Origin: Meghimatium bilineatum
Taxonomy: Eukaryota > Mollusca > Gastropoda > Stylommatophora > Philomycidae
Reading direction: 5' to 3'
NCBI GenBank assembly: GCA_034231615.1
Contig: CM067317.1
Span: forward strand, 45,020,652-45,084,651
DNA length: 64,000 bases
A program made the translations under genes and the position numbers. The notes beneath the pieces are model-generated. The model worked only from the letters and a program-made list of their open reading frames with translations. It was not told the origin of the DNA and ran no database searches. Below are positions 12,959-26,804 of this stretch, one piece after another; position 1 is the stretch's first letter, and each line of letters begins with the position of its first letter.

Positions 12959-15900
12959 CTAATTTATCATTAGAAAAAGATTTCATTGATTTTGAAACTT
13001 TGCAACACATTGCATAAATGTATCTAGTTTATCATTAGAAATTTTTATTTTTTTTATTTTCAAACTTTTGAACACATCTCATAAATGTATCTACCAGTAG
13101 TTTATCATTAGAAATTTTTTTTTATTTTATTTTTCAAACTTTTCAACACATTTCATAAATGTATCTAGTTTATTATTAGAAATATATTTTTTAATTTTCT
13201 TTTTCAAACTTTTCAACACATCTCATAAATGTATCTACCAGTAGAGTATCACTAGAAATATATTTTTTTATTTTCTTTTTCAAACGTTTCAACACATAAA
13301 TTAATTGTCAAATTATTAGAAATATAAATTTTGATTTTCTTTTTCAAACTTTTCAACACATCTCATAAATGTATCTACCGGTAGATTATCACTAGAAATA
13401 TATCTTTTCATTTTCTTTTTCAAACTTTTCATAAATGTATATAGTTTATCAATAGAAATATTTTTTTCTTATTTTCTTGTTCAAACTTTTCAACACATTT
13501 CATAAATGAATATAGTTTATCATTAGAAATATATATTTTTTTTTTCTTTTTCAAACTTTTCAACACATCTCATAAATGTTATCTACCAGTAGAGTATCAC
13601 TAGAAATATATCTTTTCATTTTCTTTTTCAAACTTTTTAATACATTTCATAAATGTATATAGTTTACCATTATAAATATTTTTTTTTTATTTTCAAAGTT
13701 TTGAACACATTTCATAAGTGTATATAATGTATATCAATAGAAATTTATTTTTTGATTTTCTTTTTGAAATTTTTCAACACATGTCATAAATGTATCTAGT
13801 TTTTATAATTAGATATATATTTTTTGATTTTTAAACAACTTTTCAACACATCTCATAAATGTATCTACCGGTAGTTTATCATTAGAAATATATTTTTTTA
13901 TTTTCTTTTTCAATCTTTTCAACACATCTCATAAATGTATCTAGTTTATCAATAGAAATATATTTGTTTTATTTTCAAACTGTTCAACACATCTTATAAA
14001 TGTATCTACCGGTAGAGTATCACTAGAAATATATTTTTTTAATTTTCTTTTTCAAATGTTACAACACATTTCATAAATTGATTGTCAAATTATTAGAAAT
14101 ATATTTTTTGATTTTCTTTTCCAAACTTTTCAACACATTTCATAAGTGTATATAGTTGATCAATAGAAATTTATTTTTTTATTTTCTTTTCCAAACTTTC
14201 AACACATTTCATAAATGTATCTATTTTATCACTAGAAATATATTTTTTGAATTTCATTTCCAAACTTTTCAACACATCTCATAAATGTATCTACCGGTAG
14301 ATTATCACTAGAAATATATCTTTCCATTTTATTTTTCAAACTTATCAACACATTTCATAAATGTATCTAATTTATCATTAGAAAAAGATTTCTTTGATTT
14401 TGAAACTTTTCAACACATTTCATAAATGTATCTAGCTTATGATTAGAAATATATCTTTTATTTTCTTTTTCAAACTGTTCAACACATCTCATAAATGCAT
14501 CTACCGGTAGAGTATCACTAGAAATATATATTTTGATTTTCTTTTTCAAACGTTTCAACACATCTCATAAATGTATCTAGTTTATCATTAGAAATATATT
14601 TTTTTTCCTACTTATCAACACATTTCATAAATGTATCTAGTTTATCACTAGAAATATATTTTTTGATTTTCTTTTTCAAACTTTTCAACACATCTCATAA
14701 ATGTATCTACCGGTAGATTATCACTAGAAATATATCTTTTCATTTTCTTTTTCAAACTTTTCATAAATGTATATAGTTTATCATTATAAATATTTTTATT
14801 TTCTTGTTCAAACTTTTCAACACATTTCATAAATGTATCTAATTTATCATTAGAAAAAGATTTCATTGATTTTGAAACTTTGCAACACATTGCATAAATG
14901 TATCTAGTTTATCATTAGAAATTTTTATTTTTTTTATTTTCAAACTTTTGAACACATCTCATAAATGTATCTACCAGTAGTTTATCATTAGAAATTTTTT
15001 TGTATTTTATTTTTCAAACTTTTCAACACATTTCATAAATGTATCTAGTTTATTATTAGAAATATATTTTTTAATTTTCTTTTTCAAACTTTTCAACACA
15101 TCTCATAAATGTATCTACCAGTAGAGTATCACTAGAAATATATTTTTTTATTTTCTTTTTCAAACGTTTCAACACATAAATTAATTGTCAAATTATTAGA
15201 AATATAAATTTTGATTTTCTTTTTCAAACTTTTCAACACATCTCATAAATGTATCTACCGGTAGATTATCACTAGAAATATATCTTTTCATTTTCTTTTT
15301 CAAACTTTTCATAAATGTATATAGTTTATCAATAGAAATATTTTTTTCTTATTTTCTTGTTCAAACTTTTCAACACATTTCATAAATGAATATAGTTTAT
15401 CATTAGAAATATATATTTTTTTTTTCTTTTTCAAACTTTTCAACACATCTCATAAATGTTATCTACCAGTAGAGTATCACTAGAAATATATCTTTTCATT
15501 TTCTTTTTCAAACTTTTTAATACATTTCATAAATGTATATAGTTTACCATTATAAATATTTTTTTTTTATTTTCAAAGTTTTGAACACATTTCATAAGTG
15601 TATATAATGTATATCAATAGAAATTTATTTTTTGATTTTCTTTTTGAAATTTTTCAACACATGTCATAAATGTATCTAGTTTTTATAATTAGATATATAT
15701 TTTTTGATTTTTAAACAACTTTTCAACACATCTCATAAATGTATCTACCGGTAGTTTATCATTAGAAATATATTTTTTTATTTTCTTTTTCAATCTTTTC
15801 AACACATCTCATAAATGTATCTAGTTTATCAATAGAAATATATTTGTTTTATTTTCAAACTGTTCAACACATCTTATAAATGTATCTACCGGTAGAGTAT

Positions 15901-16865
15901 CACTAGAAATATATTTTTTTAATTTTCTTTTTCAAATGTTACAACACATTTCATAAATTGATTGTCAAATTATTAGAAATATATTTTTTGATTTTCTTTT
16001 CCAAACTTTTCAACACATTTCATAAGTGTATATAGTTGATCAATAGAAATTTATTTTTTTATTTTCTTTTCCAAACTTTCAACACATTTCATAAATGTAT
16101 CTATTTTATCACTAGAAATATATTTTTTGAATTTCATTTCCAAACTTTTCAACACATCTCATAAATGTATCTACCGGTAGATTATCACTAGAAATATATC
16201 TTTCCATTTTATTTTTCAAACTTATCAACACATTTCATAAATGTATCTAATTTATCATTAGAAAAAGATTTCTTTGATTTTGAAACTTTTCAACACATTT
16301 CATAAATGTATCTAGCTTATGATTAGAAATATATCTTTTATTTTCTTTTTCAAACTGTTCAACACATCTCATAAATGCATCTACCGGTAGAGTATCACTA
16401 GAAATATATATTTTGATTTTCTTTTTCAAACGTTTCAACACATCTCATAAATGTATCTAGTTTATCATTAGAAATATATTTTTTTTTCCTACTTATCAAC
16501 ACATTTCATAAATGTATCTAGTTTATCACTAGAAATATATTTTTTGATTTTCTTTTTCAAACTTTTCAACACATCTCATAAATGTATCTACCGGTAGATT
16601 ATCACTAGAAATATATCTTTTCATTTTCTTTTTCAAACTTTTCATAAATGTATATAGTTTATCATTATAAATATTTTTATTTTCTTGTTCAAACTTTTCA
16701 ACACATTTCATAAATGTATCTAATTTATCATTAGAAAAAGATTTCATTGATTTTGAAACTTTGCAACACATTGCATAAATGTATCTAGTTTATCATTAGA
16801 AATATATTTTTTTTTCCTACTTATCAACACATTTCATAAATGTATCTAGTTTATCACTAGAAATA

Positions 16866-19800
16866 TATTTTTTGATTTTCTTTTTCAAACTTTTCAACAC
16901 ATCTCATAAATGTATCTACCGGTAGATTATCACTAGAAATATATCTTTTCATTTTCTTTTTCAAACTTTTCATAAATGTATATAGTTTATCAATAGAAAT
17001 ATTTTTTTCTTATTTTCTTATTCAAACTTTTCAACATATTTCATAAATGAATATAGTTTATCATTAGAAATATATTTTTTTCTTTTCTTTTCCAAATTTT
17101 CAACACATTTCATAAATGTATATAGTTATTATTAGAAATATTTTTTTTAATTTTCTTTTTCAAACTTTTCAACACATCTCACAAATGTTATCTACCAGTA
17201 GAGTATCACTAGAAATATATCTTTTCATTTTCTTTTTCAAACTTTTTAATACATTTCATAAAAGTATATAGTTTACCATTATAAATATTTTTTTTTTATT
17301 TTCAAAGTTTTGAACACATTTCATAATTGTATATAGTGTATATCAATAGAAATTTATTTTTTGATTTTCTTTTTTTTTAAATTTCAACACATGTCATAAA
17401 TGTATCTAGTTTTTATAATTAGAAATATATTTTTTGATTTTTAAACAACTTTTCAACACATCTCATAAATGTATCTAGTTTATGAATAGAAATATATTTG
17501 TTTTATTTTCAAACTTTTCAACACTTCTCATAAATGTATCTACCGGTAGATTATCACTAGAAATATATCTTTTCATTTTCTTTTTCAAACTTTTCATAAA
17601 TGTATATAGTTATTATTAGAAATATTTTTTTTCTTATTTTCTTGTTCAAACTTTTCAACACATTTCATAAATGAATATAGTTTATCATTAGAAATATATT
17701 TTTTGATTTTCATTTCCAAACTTTTCAACACATTTCATAAATGTATCTAGTTTATCACTAGAAATATATTTTTTTGATTTCGAAACTTTTCAACACATTT
17801 CAGCAATGTATCTAGTTTATCATTAGAAATATATTTTTTTATTTTCTTTTTCAAACTTTTCAACACATCTCATAAATGTATCTATCAGTAGAGTATCAAA
17901 ATAAATAAATTTTGTTATTTTCTTTTTCAAACATTTCAGCACATCTCATAAATTGATTGTCAAATTATTAGAAATATATTTTTTTATTTTCTTTTTCAAA
18001 CTTTTCATCACATCTCATAAATGTATCTACCAGTAGAGTATCACTAGAAATATATTTTTTGATTTTCTTTTTCAAACTTTTCAACACATCTCATAAATGT
18101 ATCTACCGGTAGACTATCACTAGAAATATATCTTTTCATTTTCTTTTTCAAACTTTTTAATACATTTCATAAATGTATATAGTTTATCATTATAAATATT
18201 TTTTTTTTTTTTTGAAATTTTTCAACACATTTCATAAATGTATCTAGTTTTTATCATTTGAAATATATTTTTTTGATTTTCAAACTTTTCAACACATTTC
18301 ATAAATGTATCTAGTTTATCACTAGAAATATATTTTTGGAATTTCATTTCCAAACTTTTCAACACATTTCATAAATGTATCTAGCTTATGATTAGAAATA
18401 TATCTTTTATTTTCTTTTTCAAACTTTTCAACACATCTCATAAATGTATCTACCGGTAGAGTATGACTAGAAATATATATTTTCATTTTCTTTTTCAAAC
18501 GTTTCAACACATCTCATAAATGTATCTAGTTTATCATTAGAAATATATTTTTTTTTCCTACTTATCAACACATTTCATAAATGTATCTAGTTTATCACTA
18601 GAAATATATTTTTTGATTTTCTTTTTCAAACTTTTCAACACATCTCATAAATGTATCTACCGGTAGATTATCACTAGAAATATATCTTTTCATTTTCTTT
18701 TTCAAACTTTTCATAAATGTATATAGTTTATCAATAGAAATATTTTTTTCTTATTTTCTTGTTCAATCTTTTCAACACATTTCATAAATGAATATAGTTT
18801 ATCATTAGAAATATATTTATTTTCTTTTTCAAACTTTTCAACACATCTCATAAATGTTATCTACCAGTAGAGTATCACTAGAAATATATCTTTTCATTTT
18901 CTTTTTCAAACTTTTTAATACATTTCATAAATGTATATAGTTTACCATTATAAATATTTTTTTTTTATTTTCAAAGTTTTGAACACATTTCATAAGTGTA
19001 TATAATGTATATCAATAGAAATTTATTTTTTGATTTTCTTTTTGAAATTTTTCAACACATGTCATAAATGTATCTAGTTTTTATAATTAGAAATATATTT
19101 TTTGATTTTTAAACAACTTTTCAACACATCTCATAAATGTATCTACCGGTAGTTTATCATTTGAAATATATTTTTTTATTTTCTCTTTCAATTTTTTCAA
19201 CACATCTCATAAATGTATCTAGTTTATCAATAGAAATATATTTGTTTTATTTTCAAACTGTTCAACACATCTTATAAATGTATCTACCGGTAGAGTATCA
19301 CTAGAAATATATTTTTTGATTTTCCTTTTCAAACTTTTCAAAACTTCTCATAAATGTATCTACCGGTAGATTATCACTAGAAATATATCTTTTCATTTTC
19401 TTTTTCAAACTTTTCATAAATGTATATAGTTATTATTAGAAATATTTTTTTCTTAATTTCTTGTTCAAAATTTTCAACACATCTCATAAATGAATATAGT
19501 TTATCATTAGAAATATATTTTTTTTTCTTTTTCAAACTTTTCAACACATCTCATAAATGTTATCTACCAGTAGAATATCACTAGAAATATATCTTTTCAT
19601 TTTCTTTTTCAAACTTTTTAATACATTTCATAAATGTATATAGTTTACCATTATAAATATTTTTTTTTTATTTTCAAAGTTTTGAACACATTTCATAAGT
19701 GTATATAATGTATATCAATAGAAATTTATTTTTTGATTTTCTTTTTGAAATTTTTCAACACATGTCATAAATGTATCTAGTTTTTATAATTAGATATATA

Positions 19801-22800
19801 TTTTTTGATTTTTAAACAACTTTTCAACACATCTCATAAATGTATCTACCGGTAGTTTATCATTAGAAATATATTTTTTTATTTTCTTTTTCAATCTTTT
19901 CAACACATCTCATAAATGTATCTAGTTTATCAATAGAAATATATTTGTTTTATTTTCAAACTGTTCAACACATCTTATAAATGTATCTACCGGTAGAGTA
20001 TCACTAGAAATATATTTTTTTAATTTTCTTTTTCAAATGTTACAACACATTTCATAAATTGATTGTCAAATTATTAGAAATATATTTTTTGATTTTCTTT
20101 TTCAAACTTTTCAACACATCTCATAAATGTATCTACCGGTAGATTATCACTAGAAATATATCTTTTCATTTTCTTTTTCAAACTTTTCATAAATGTATAT
20201 AGTTTATCATTATAAATAATTTTATTTTCTTGTTCAAACTTTTCAACACATTTCATAAATGTATCTAATTTATCATTAGAAAAAGATTTCATTGATTTTG
20301 AAACTTTGCAACACATTGCATAAATGTATCTAGTTTATCATTAGAAATTTTTATTTTTTTTATTTTCAAACTTTTGAACACATCTCATAAATGTATCTAC
20401 CAGTAGTTTATCATTAGAAATTTTTTTTTATTTTATTTTTCAAACTTTTCAACACATTTCATAAATGTATCTAGTTTATTATTAGAAATATATTTTTTAA
20501 TTTTCTTTTTCAAACTTTTCAACACATCTCATAAATGTATTTATGAGATGTACCAGTAGAGTATCACTAGAAATATATTTTTTTATTTTCTTTTTCAAAC
20601 GTTTCAACACATAAATTAATTGTCAAATTATTAGAAATATAAATTTTGATTTTCTTTTTCAAACTTTTCAACACATCTCATAAATGTATCTACCGGTAGA
20701 TTATCACTAGAAATATATCTTTTCATTTTCTTTTTCAAACTTTTCATAAATGTATATAGTTTATCAATAGAAATATTTTTTTCTTATTTTCTTGTTCAAA
20801 CTTTTCAACACATTTCATAAATGAATATAGTTTATCATTAGAAATATATATTTTTTTTTTCTTTTTCAAACTTTTCAACACATCTCATAAATGTTATCTA
20901 CCAGTAGAGTATCACTAGAAATATATCTTTTCATTTTCTTTTTCAAACTTTTTAATACATTTCATAAATGTATATAGTTTACCATTATAAATATTTTTTT
21001 TTTATTTTCAAAGTTTTGAACACATTTCATAAGTGTATATAATGTATATCAATAGAAATTTATTTTTTGATTTTCTTTTTGAAATTTTTCAACACATGTC
21101 ATAAATGTATCTAGTTTTTATAATTAGATATATATTTTTTGATTTTTAAACAACTTTTCAACACATCTCATAAATGTATCTACCGGTAGTTTATCATTAG
21201 AAATATATTTTTTTATTTTCTTTTTCAATCTTTTCAACACATCTCATAAATGTATCTAGTTTATCAATAGAAATATATTTGTTTTATTTTCAAACTGTTC
21301 AACACATCTTATAAATGTATCTACCGGTAGAGTATCACTAGAAATATATTTTTTGATTTTCCTTTTCAAACTTTTCAAAACTTCTCATAAATGTATCTGC
21401 CGGTAGATTATCACTAGAAATATATCTTTTCATTTTCTTTTTCAAACTTTTCATAAATGTATATAGTTGTTATTAGAAATATATTTTTTTATTTTTTTTT
21501 TCAAACTTTTCAACACATCTCATAAATGTATCTACCAGTAGAGTATCACTAGAAATATATTTTTTTAATTTTCTTTTTCAAATGTTACAACACATTTCAT
21601 AAATTGATTGTCAAATTATTAGAAATATATTTTTTATTTTCTTTTCCAAACTTTTCAACACATATCATAACTGTATATAGTTAATCATTAGAAATTTATT
21701 TTTTTATTTTCTTTTCCAAACTTTTAAACACATTTAATAAATGTATCTATTTTATCACTAGAAATATATTTTTTGAATTTCATTTACAAACTTTTCAACA
21801 CATCTCATAAATGTATCTACCGGTAGATTATCACTAGAAATATATCTTTCCATTTTATTTTTCAAACTTATCAACACATTTCATAAATGTATCTAATTTA
21901 TCATTAGAAAAAGATTTCTTTGATTTTGAAACTTTTCAACACATTTCATAAATGTATCTAGTTTATCACTAGAAATATATTTTTTGATTTTCTTTTTCAA
22001 ACTTTTCAACACATCTCATAAATGTATCTACCGGTAGATTATCACTAGAAATATATCTTTTCATTTTCTTTTTCAAACTTTTCAATACATTTCATAAATG
22101 TATATAGTTTATCATTATAAATATTTTTTTTTTATTTTCAAAGTTTTGAACAGATTTCATAAGTGTATATAGTTTATCAATAGAAATTAATTTTGTGATT
22201 TTCTTTTTGAAATTTTTCAACACATCTCATAAATGTATCTAGTTTTTATAATTAGAAATATATTTTTTTAATTTTTAAACAACTTTTCAACACATCTCAG
22301 AAATGTATCTACCGGTAGTTAATCATTAGAAATATATTTTTTTATTTTCTTTTTCAATCTTTTCAACACATTTCATAAATGTATCTAGTTTATCACTAGA
22401 AATATATTTTTTTGATTTTGAAACTTTTCAACACATTTCAGCAATGTATCTAGTTTATCATTAGAAATATATTTTTCTATTTTCTTTTTCAAACTTTTCA
22501 ACACATCTCATAAATGTATCTACCAGTAGAGTATCACTAGAAATATATTTTTTTATTTTCTTTTTCAAACGATTCAACACATAAATTGATTGTCAAATTA
22601 TTAGAAATATTTTTTTAAATTTTCTTTTTCAAACTTTTCAACACATCTCATAAATGTATCTACCGGTAGATTATCACTAGAAATATATCTTTTCATTTTC
22701 TTTTTCAAACTTTTCAATACATTTCATAAATGTATATAGTTTATCATTATAAATATTTTTTTTTTATTTTCAAAGTTTTGAACACATTTCATAAGTGTAT

Positions 22801-24630
22801 ATAGTTTATCAATCGAAATTAATTTTTTGATTTTCTTTTTGAAATTTTTCAACACATGTCATAAATGTATCTAGTTTTTATAATTAGAAATATATTTTTT
22901 TGATTTTTAAACAACTTTTCAACACATCTTATACATGTATCTACCGGTAGTTTATCATTAGAAATATATTTTTTTATTTTCTTTTTCAATCTTTTCAACA
23001 CATTTCATAAATGTATCTAGTTTATCACTAGAAATATATTTTTTTGATTTTGAAACTTTTCAACACATTTCAGCAATGTATCTAGTTTATCATTAGAAAT
23101 ATATTTTTCTATTTTCTTGTTCAAACTTTTCATCACATCTCATAAATGTATCTACCAGTAGAGTATCAAAATAAATACATTTTTTTATTTTCTTTTTCAA
23201 ACGTTTCAGCACATCTCATAAATTGATTGTCAAATTATTAGAAATATATTTTTTTATTTTCTTTTTCAAACTTTTCAACAGATCTCATAAATGTTTCTAC
23301 CGGTAGATTATCACTAGAAATATATCTTTTCATTTTCTTTTTCAAACTTTTCAATACATTTCATAAATGTATCTAGTTTATCACTAGAAATATATTTTTT
23401 TGATTTTGAAACTTTTCAACACATTTCAGCAATGTATCTAGTTTATCATTAGAAATATATTTTTTTATTTTCTTTTTCAAACTTTTCAACACATCTCAAA
23501 AATGTATCTACCAGTAGAGTATCAAAATAAATACATTTTTTTATTTTCTTTTTCAAATGTTTCAGCACATCTCATAAATTGATTGTCAAATTATTAGAAA
23601 TATATTTTTTTATTTTCTTTTTCAAACTTTTCAACACATCTCATAAATGTATCTACCAGTAGAGTATCAAAATAAATACATTTTTTTATTTTCTTTTTCA
23701 AATGTTTCAGCACATCTCATAAATTGATTGTCAAATTATTAGAAATATATTTTTTTATTTTCTTTTTCAAACTGTTCACCACATCTCATAAATGTATCTA
23801 CCGATAGAGTATCACTAGAAATATATATTTTTGATTTTCTTTTTCAAACTTTTCAACACATCTCATAAATGTATCTACCGGTAGATTATCACTAGAAATA
23901 TATCTTTTCATTTTCTTTTTCAAACTTTTCAATACATTTCATAAATGTATATATTTTATCAATAGAAATATTTTTTTCTTATTTTCTTGTTCAAACTTTT
24001 CAACACATTTCATAAATGAATATAGTTTATCATTAGAAATATATTTTTTTATTTTCTTTTCCAAATTTTCAACACATTTCATAAATGTATATAGTTTATC
24101 ATTAGAAATATATTTTTTTACTTTCTTTTTCAAAATTTTCAACACATCTCATAAATGTATCTACCAGTAGAGTATCACTAGAAATATATTTTTTTATTTT
24201 CTTTTTCAAACGATTCAACACATAAATTGATTGTCAAATTATTAGAAATATTTTTTTAAATTTTCCTTTTCAAACTTTTCAACACATCTCATAAATGTAT
24301 CTACCGGTAGATTATCACTAGAAATATATCTTTTCATTTTCTTTTTCAAACTTTTCAATACATTTCATAAATGTATATAGTTTATAATTATAAATATTTT
24401 TTTTTATTTTCAAAGTTTTGAACACATTTCATAAGTGTATATAGTTTATCAATAGAAATTAATTTTGTGATTTTCTTTTTGAAATTTTTCAACACATGTC
24501 ATAAATGTATCTAGTTTTTATAATTAGAAATATATTTTTTTGATTTTTAAACAACTTTTCAACACATCTCATAAATGTATCTACCGGTAGATTATCACTA
24601 GAAATATATCTTTTCATTTTCTTTTTCAAA
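16866..24630 (+). repeat. Complete ~7.8-kb super-HOR unit (copy 3)
   Basis: Its left two thirds match 3,425-8,636 and its right part matches 1-3,380, with the two matches overlapping between 21,112 and 22,080. It is therefore the only unit in the window that shows the whole ~7.8-kb order. It contains the inverted-repeat marker at 20,524-20,551. Beyond 24,630 the sequence changes to a different set of monomers that is shared with 28.0, 36.7, 39.1, 46.9, 54.1, 56.6 and 59.2 kb. Confidence 0.72.
20524..20551. repeat. Short inverted repeat, third copy
   Basis: This is the same 28-bp quasi-palindrome as at 7,083-7,110, exactly 13,441 bp further on. It supports the duplication of 3.4-8.6 kb to 16.9-22.1 kb. 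Confidence 0.9.
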
Positions 24631-26011
24631 TATTTCAACACATTTCATAAATGTATCTAGTTTATCATTAGAAATATTTTTTTTCCATTTTATTGTTCAT
24701 ACTTTTCAACATATTTCATAAATGTATCTAGATTATCACTAGAAATATATTTTTTGATTTTCTTTTCCAAACTTTTCAACACATTTCATAAATGTATCTA
24801 GTTTATCATTAGAAATATGTTTTTTTTAAATTTCACACTATTCAACACATTTCATAAAGGTATCAGTTTATCATTAGAAATATAATTTTTTAAATTTCTA
24901 ACTTTTAAACATATTTCATAAATGTATCTAGTTTATCACTAGAAATATAGTTTTTGATTTTCATTTCCAAACTTTTCAACACATTTCACAAATGTATCTA
25001 GTTTATCATTAGAAATATATTTTTTACTTTCTTTTTCAAACTTTTCAACACATCTCATAAATGTATCTAATTTATCATTAGAAAAATATTTCTTTGATTT
25101 TGAAACTTTTCAACACATTTCAGCAATGTATCAAGTTTATCATTAGAAATATATTTTTTTATTTTCTTTTTCAAACTTTTCAACACATCTCATAAATGTA
25201 TCTACCAGTAGAGTATCACTAGAAATATATTTTTTAATTTTCTTTTTCAAACGTTTCAACACATCTCATATATTGATTGTCAAATTATTAGAAATATATT
25301 TTTTGATTTTCTTTTTCAAACTTTTCAACATATATCATAAATGTATCTACCGGTAGATTATCACTAGAAATATATCTTTTCATTTTCTTTTTCAAACTTT
25401 TCAATACATTTCATAAATGTATATAGTTTATCATTATAAATATTTTTTTTTTATTTTCAAAGTTTTGAACACATTTCATAAGTGTATATAGTTTATCAAT
25501 AGAAATTAATTATTTGATTTTCTTTTTGAAATTTTTCAACACATGTCATAAATGTATCTAGTTTTTATAATTAGAAATATATTTTTTTGATTTTTAAACA
25601 ACTTTTCAACACATCTCATACATGTATCTACCGGTAGTTTATCATTAGAAATATATTTTTTTATTTTCTTTTTCAATCTTTTCAACACATTTCATAAATG
25701 TATCTAGTTTATCACTAGAAATATATTTTTTTGATTTTGAAACTTTTCAACACATTTCAGCAATGTATCTAGTTTATCATTAGAAATATATTTTTCTATT
25801 TTCTTGTTCAAACTTTTCATCACATCTCATAAATGTATCTACCAGTAGAGTATCAAAATAAATACATTTTTTTATTTTCTTTTTCAAACGTTTCAGCACA
25901 TCTCATAAATTGATTGTCAAATTATTAGAAATATATTTTTTTATTTTCTTTTTCAAACTTTTCAACACATCTCATAAATGTATCTACCGGTAGATTATCA
26001 CTAGAAATATA

Positions 26012-26409
26012 CGAGGCGTGTTCAAATGAAAACGGGACTTGTGGATTTATTTAAAAAGTATCATACGCAATTTAATATTTTCAACGGAATTGAACAAAGC
26101 AACCACTTGTGAATAAGAATGCACCTGGGTTCATCAGAAAAAATCTCCGTATGCATTTAGGCAAGCATCCCACTGTTTAGGTAGACGTCGAATGCCGTCC
26201 GAGAAAAAGTTGCGTGGCTGTTCTCTGAACCATGTGGTCACCGCTGTCTTCACGTCTGCGTCGCTGTTGAAACGCTGTCCCTTTAGTGCTTTCTTCAACG
26301 GTCCGAACAAATGGAAATCACACGGGGATAAATCGGGACTATAGGCTGGGTGATGAAGAACTTCCCAATTCTTCTTTGCCAATGTTTCCTGCACAATTTT
26401 TGCGACGTG
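26012..26409 (-). repeat. Left arm of mariner inverted repeat
   Basis: This 398-bp arm is the reverse complement of 26,529-26,926. Its outer ~27 bp form the terminal inverted repeat. The arm carries the 3' untranslated region and the transposase C-terminus, read on the - strand. The match ends at TGCGACGTG, after which the two sides differ (CGGACG against TCAACATC). Confidence 0.93.
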
Positions 26410-26528
26410 CGGACGAGCGTTGTCGTGGAGAAGAATCACACCTTGAGAAAGTCTGCCTGGTCGCTTAGCCTTGATGGCCTTATGCAGCTTGTCTAAAGTG
26501 TCTTTATAATGGGCGGCATTGATGTTGA
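26134..26528 (-). pseudogene. Mariner transposase, C-terminal fragment (N-terminus lost)
   Basis: Reading the - strand from the element centre into the left arm gives about 131 residues, beginning near NINAAHYKDTL and ending GDFF before a stop. The catalytic motif LLHDNARPH has its Asp codon at 26,422-26,424. The last catalytic Asp is in YSPDLSPCDFHLF, at 26,317-26,319. There are 34 residues between these two Asp, which defines the DD34D mariner group. The helix-turn-helix region and the first catalytic Asp are absent, so the product would be inactive. The open frame extends a further 41 codons upstream (to about 26,652), but that part is the right arm read in antisense and is not transposase. 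No frameshift or internal stop is seen in the surviving part, which suggests a young copy. Confidence 0.9.
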
Positions 26529-26804
26529 CACGTCGCAAAAATTGTGCAGGAAACATTGGCAAAGAAGAATTGGGAAGTTCTTCATCACCCAGCCTATAGT
26601 CCCGATTTATCCCCGTGTGATTTCCATTTGTTCGGACCGTTGAAGAAAGCACTAAAGGGACAGCGTTTCAACAGCGACGCAGACGTGAAGACAGCGGTGA
26701 CCACATGGTTCAGAGAACAGCCACGCAACTTTTTCTCGGACGGCATTCGACGTCTACCTAAACAGTGGGATGCTTGCCTAAATGCATACGGAGATTTTTT
26801 CTGA
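26529..26804 (+). pseudogene. Mariner transposase, shorter inverted duplicate of the C-terminus
   Basis: This is the right-arm copy of the same C-terminal coding region, on the + strand, from HVAKIVQETL to GDFF and a stop. It begins just after the second catalytic Asp, so it keeps only the last Asp (in SPCDFHLF). It is identical in protein sequence to the corresponding part on the - strand. No start codon of its own is expected; it is a by-product of the inverted duplication that built the fold-back element. Confidence 0.88.

Larger units (their letters stand above)
8524..16795 (+). repeat. HOR array with ~1,881-bp unit (four full units plus a 473-bp partial)
   Basis: Landmark monomers recur at 8,524, 10,414, 12,295, 12,768, 14,648 and 16,529, giving steps of 1,890, 1,881, 473, 1,880 and 1,881 bp. 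A second landmark (GCTTATGATTAGAAATATATC) recurs at the same steps. Units look almost identical by eye: I noticed only the 9-bp inverted insertion in the first unit, one-base T-run differences and a single G in a T-run near 15,002. Such similarity points to recent amplification or strong homogenisation. The array exits near 16,795, where the expected ATTTTTATTTTTTTTATTTTC monomer is replaced by the TTTCCTACTTATCAAC monomer, implying a recombination joint. Confidence 0.88.
1..26011. repeat. AT-rich satellite array, left block (about 70-76-bp monomers)
   Basis: The block is a continuous head-to-tail satellite. Each monomer contains, in order on the + strand, a TTTTCAACACAT block, a CATAAATGTATCTA block, TTATCAYTAGAAATATAT, and a T-rich tract ending in TTTTCTTTTTCAAAC. 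Variants include a form with a CCGGTA insert (76-78 bp), one with GATTGTCAAATTATTAG, one with GTATCAAAATAAATAC, one with TTTTTAAACAACTTTT, and the trio with ATCATTATAAAT, CATAAGTGTATATAG and TTTTTGAAATTTTTC. The order of variants recurs, so HORs are present (listed separately). No gene is seen. Short open frames on the - strand are by-products of the monomer sequence and are repeatedly broken by monomers whose length is not a multiple of three. That it is satellite is directly visible; whether it is centromeric, pericentromeric or subtelomeric cannot be told. Confidence 0.97.

Noticed and set aside
26286..26468. 60-codon + strand frame at the mariner centre
   Set aside because: It is the antisense of the transposase C-terminus in the left arm, running into the unique centre. 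It is a consequence of the palindrome.
26134..26652. Taking the full 172-codon - strand frame as one transposase
   Set aside because: The first 41 codons come from the inverted right arm and are antisense sequence. Only about 131 codons are genuine transposase.
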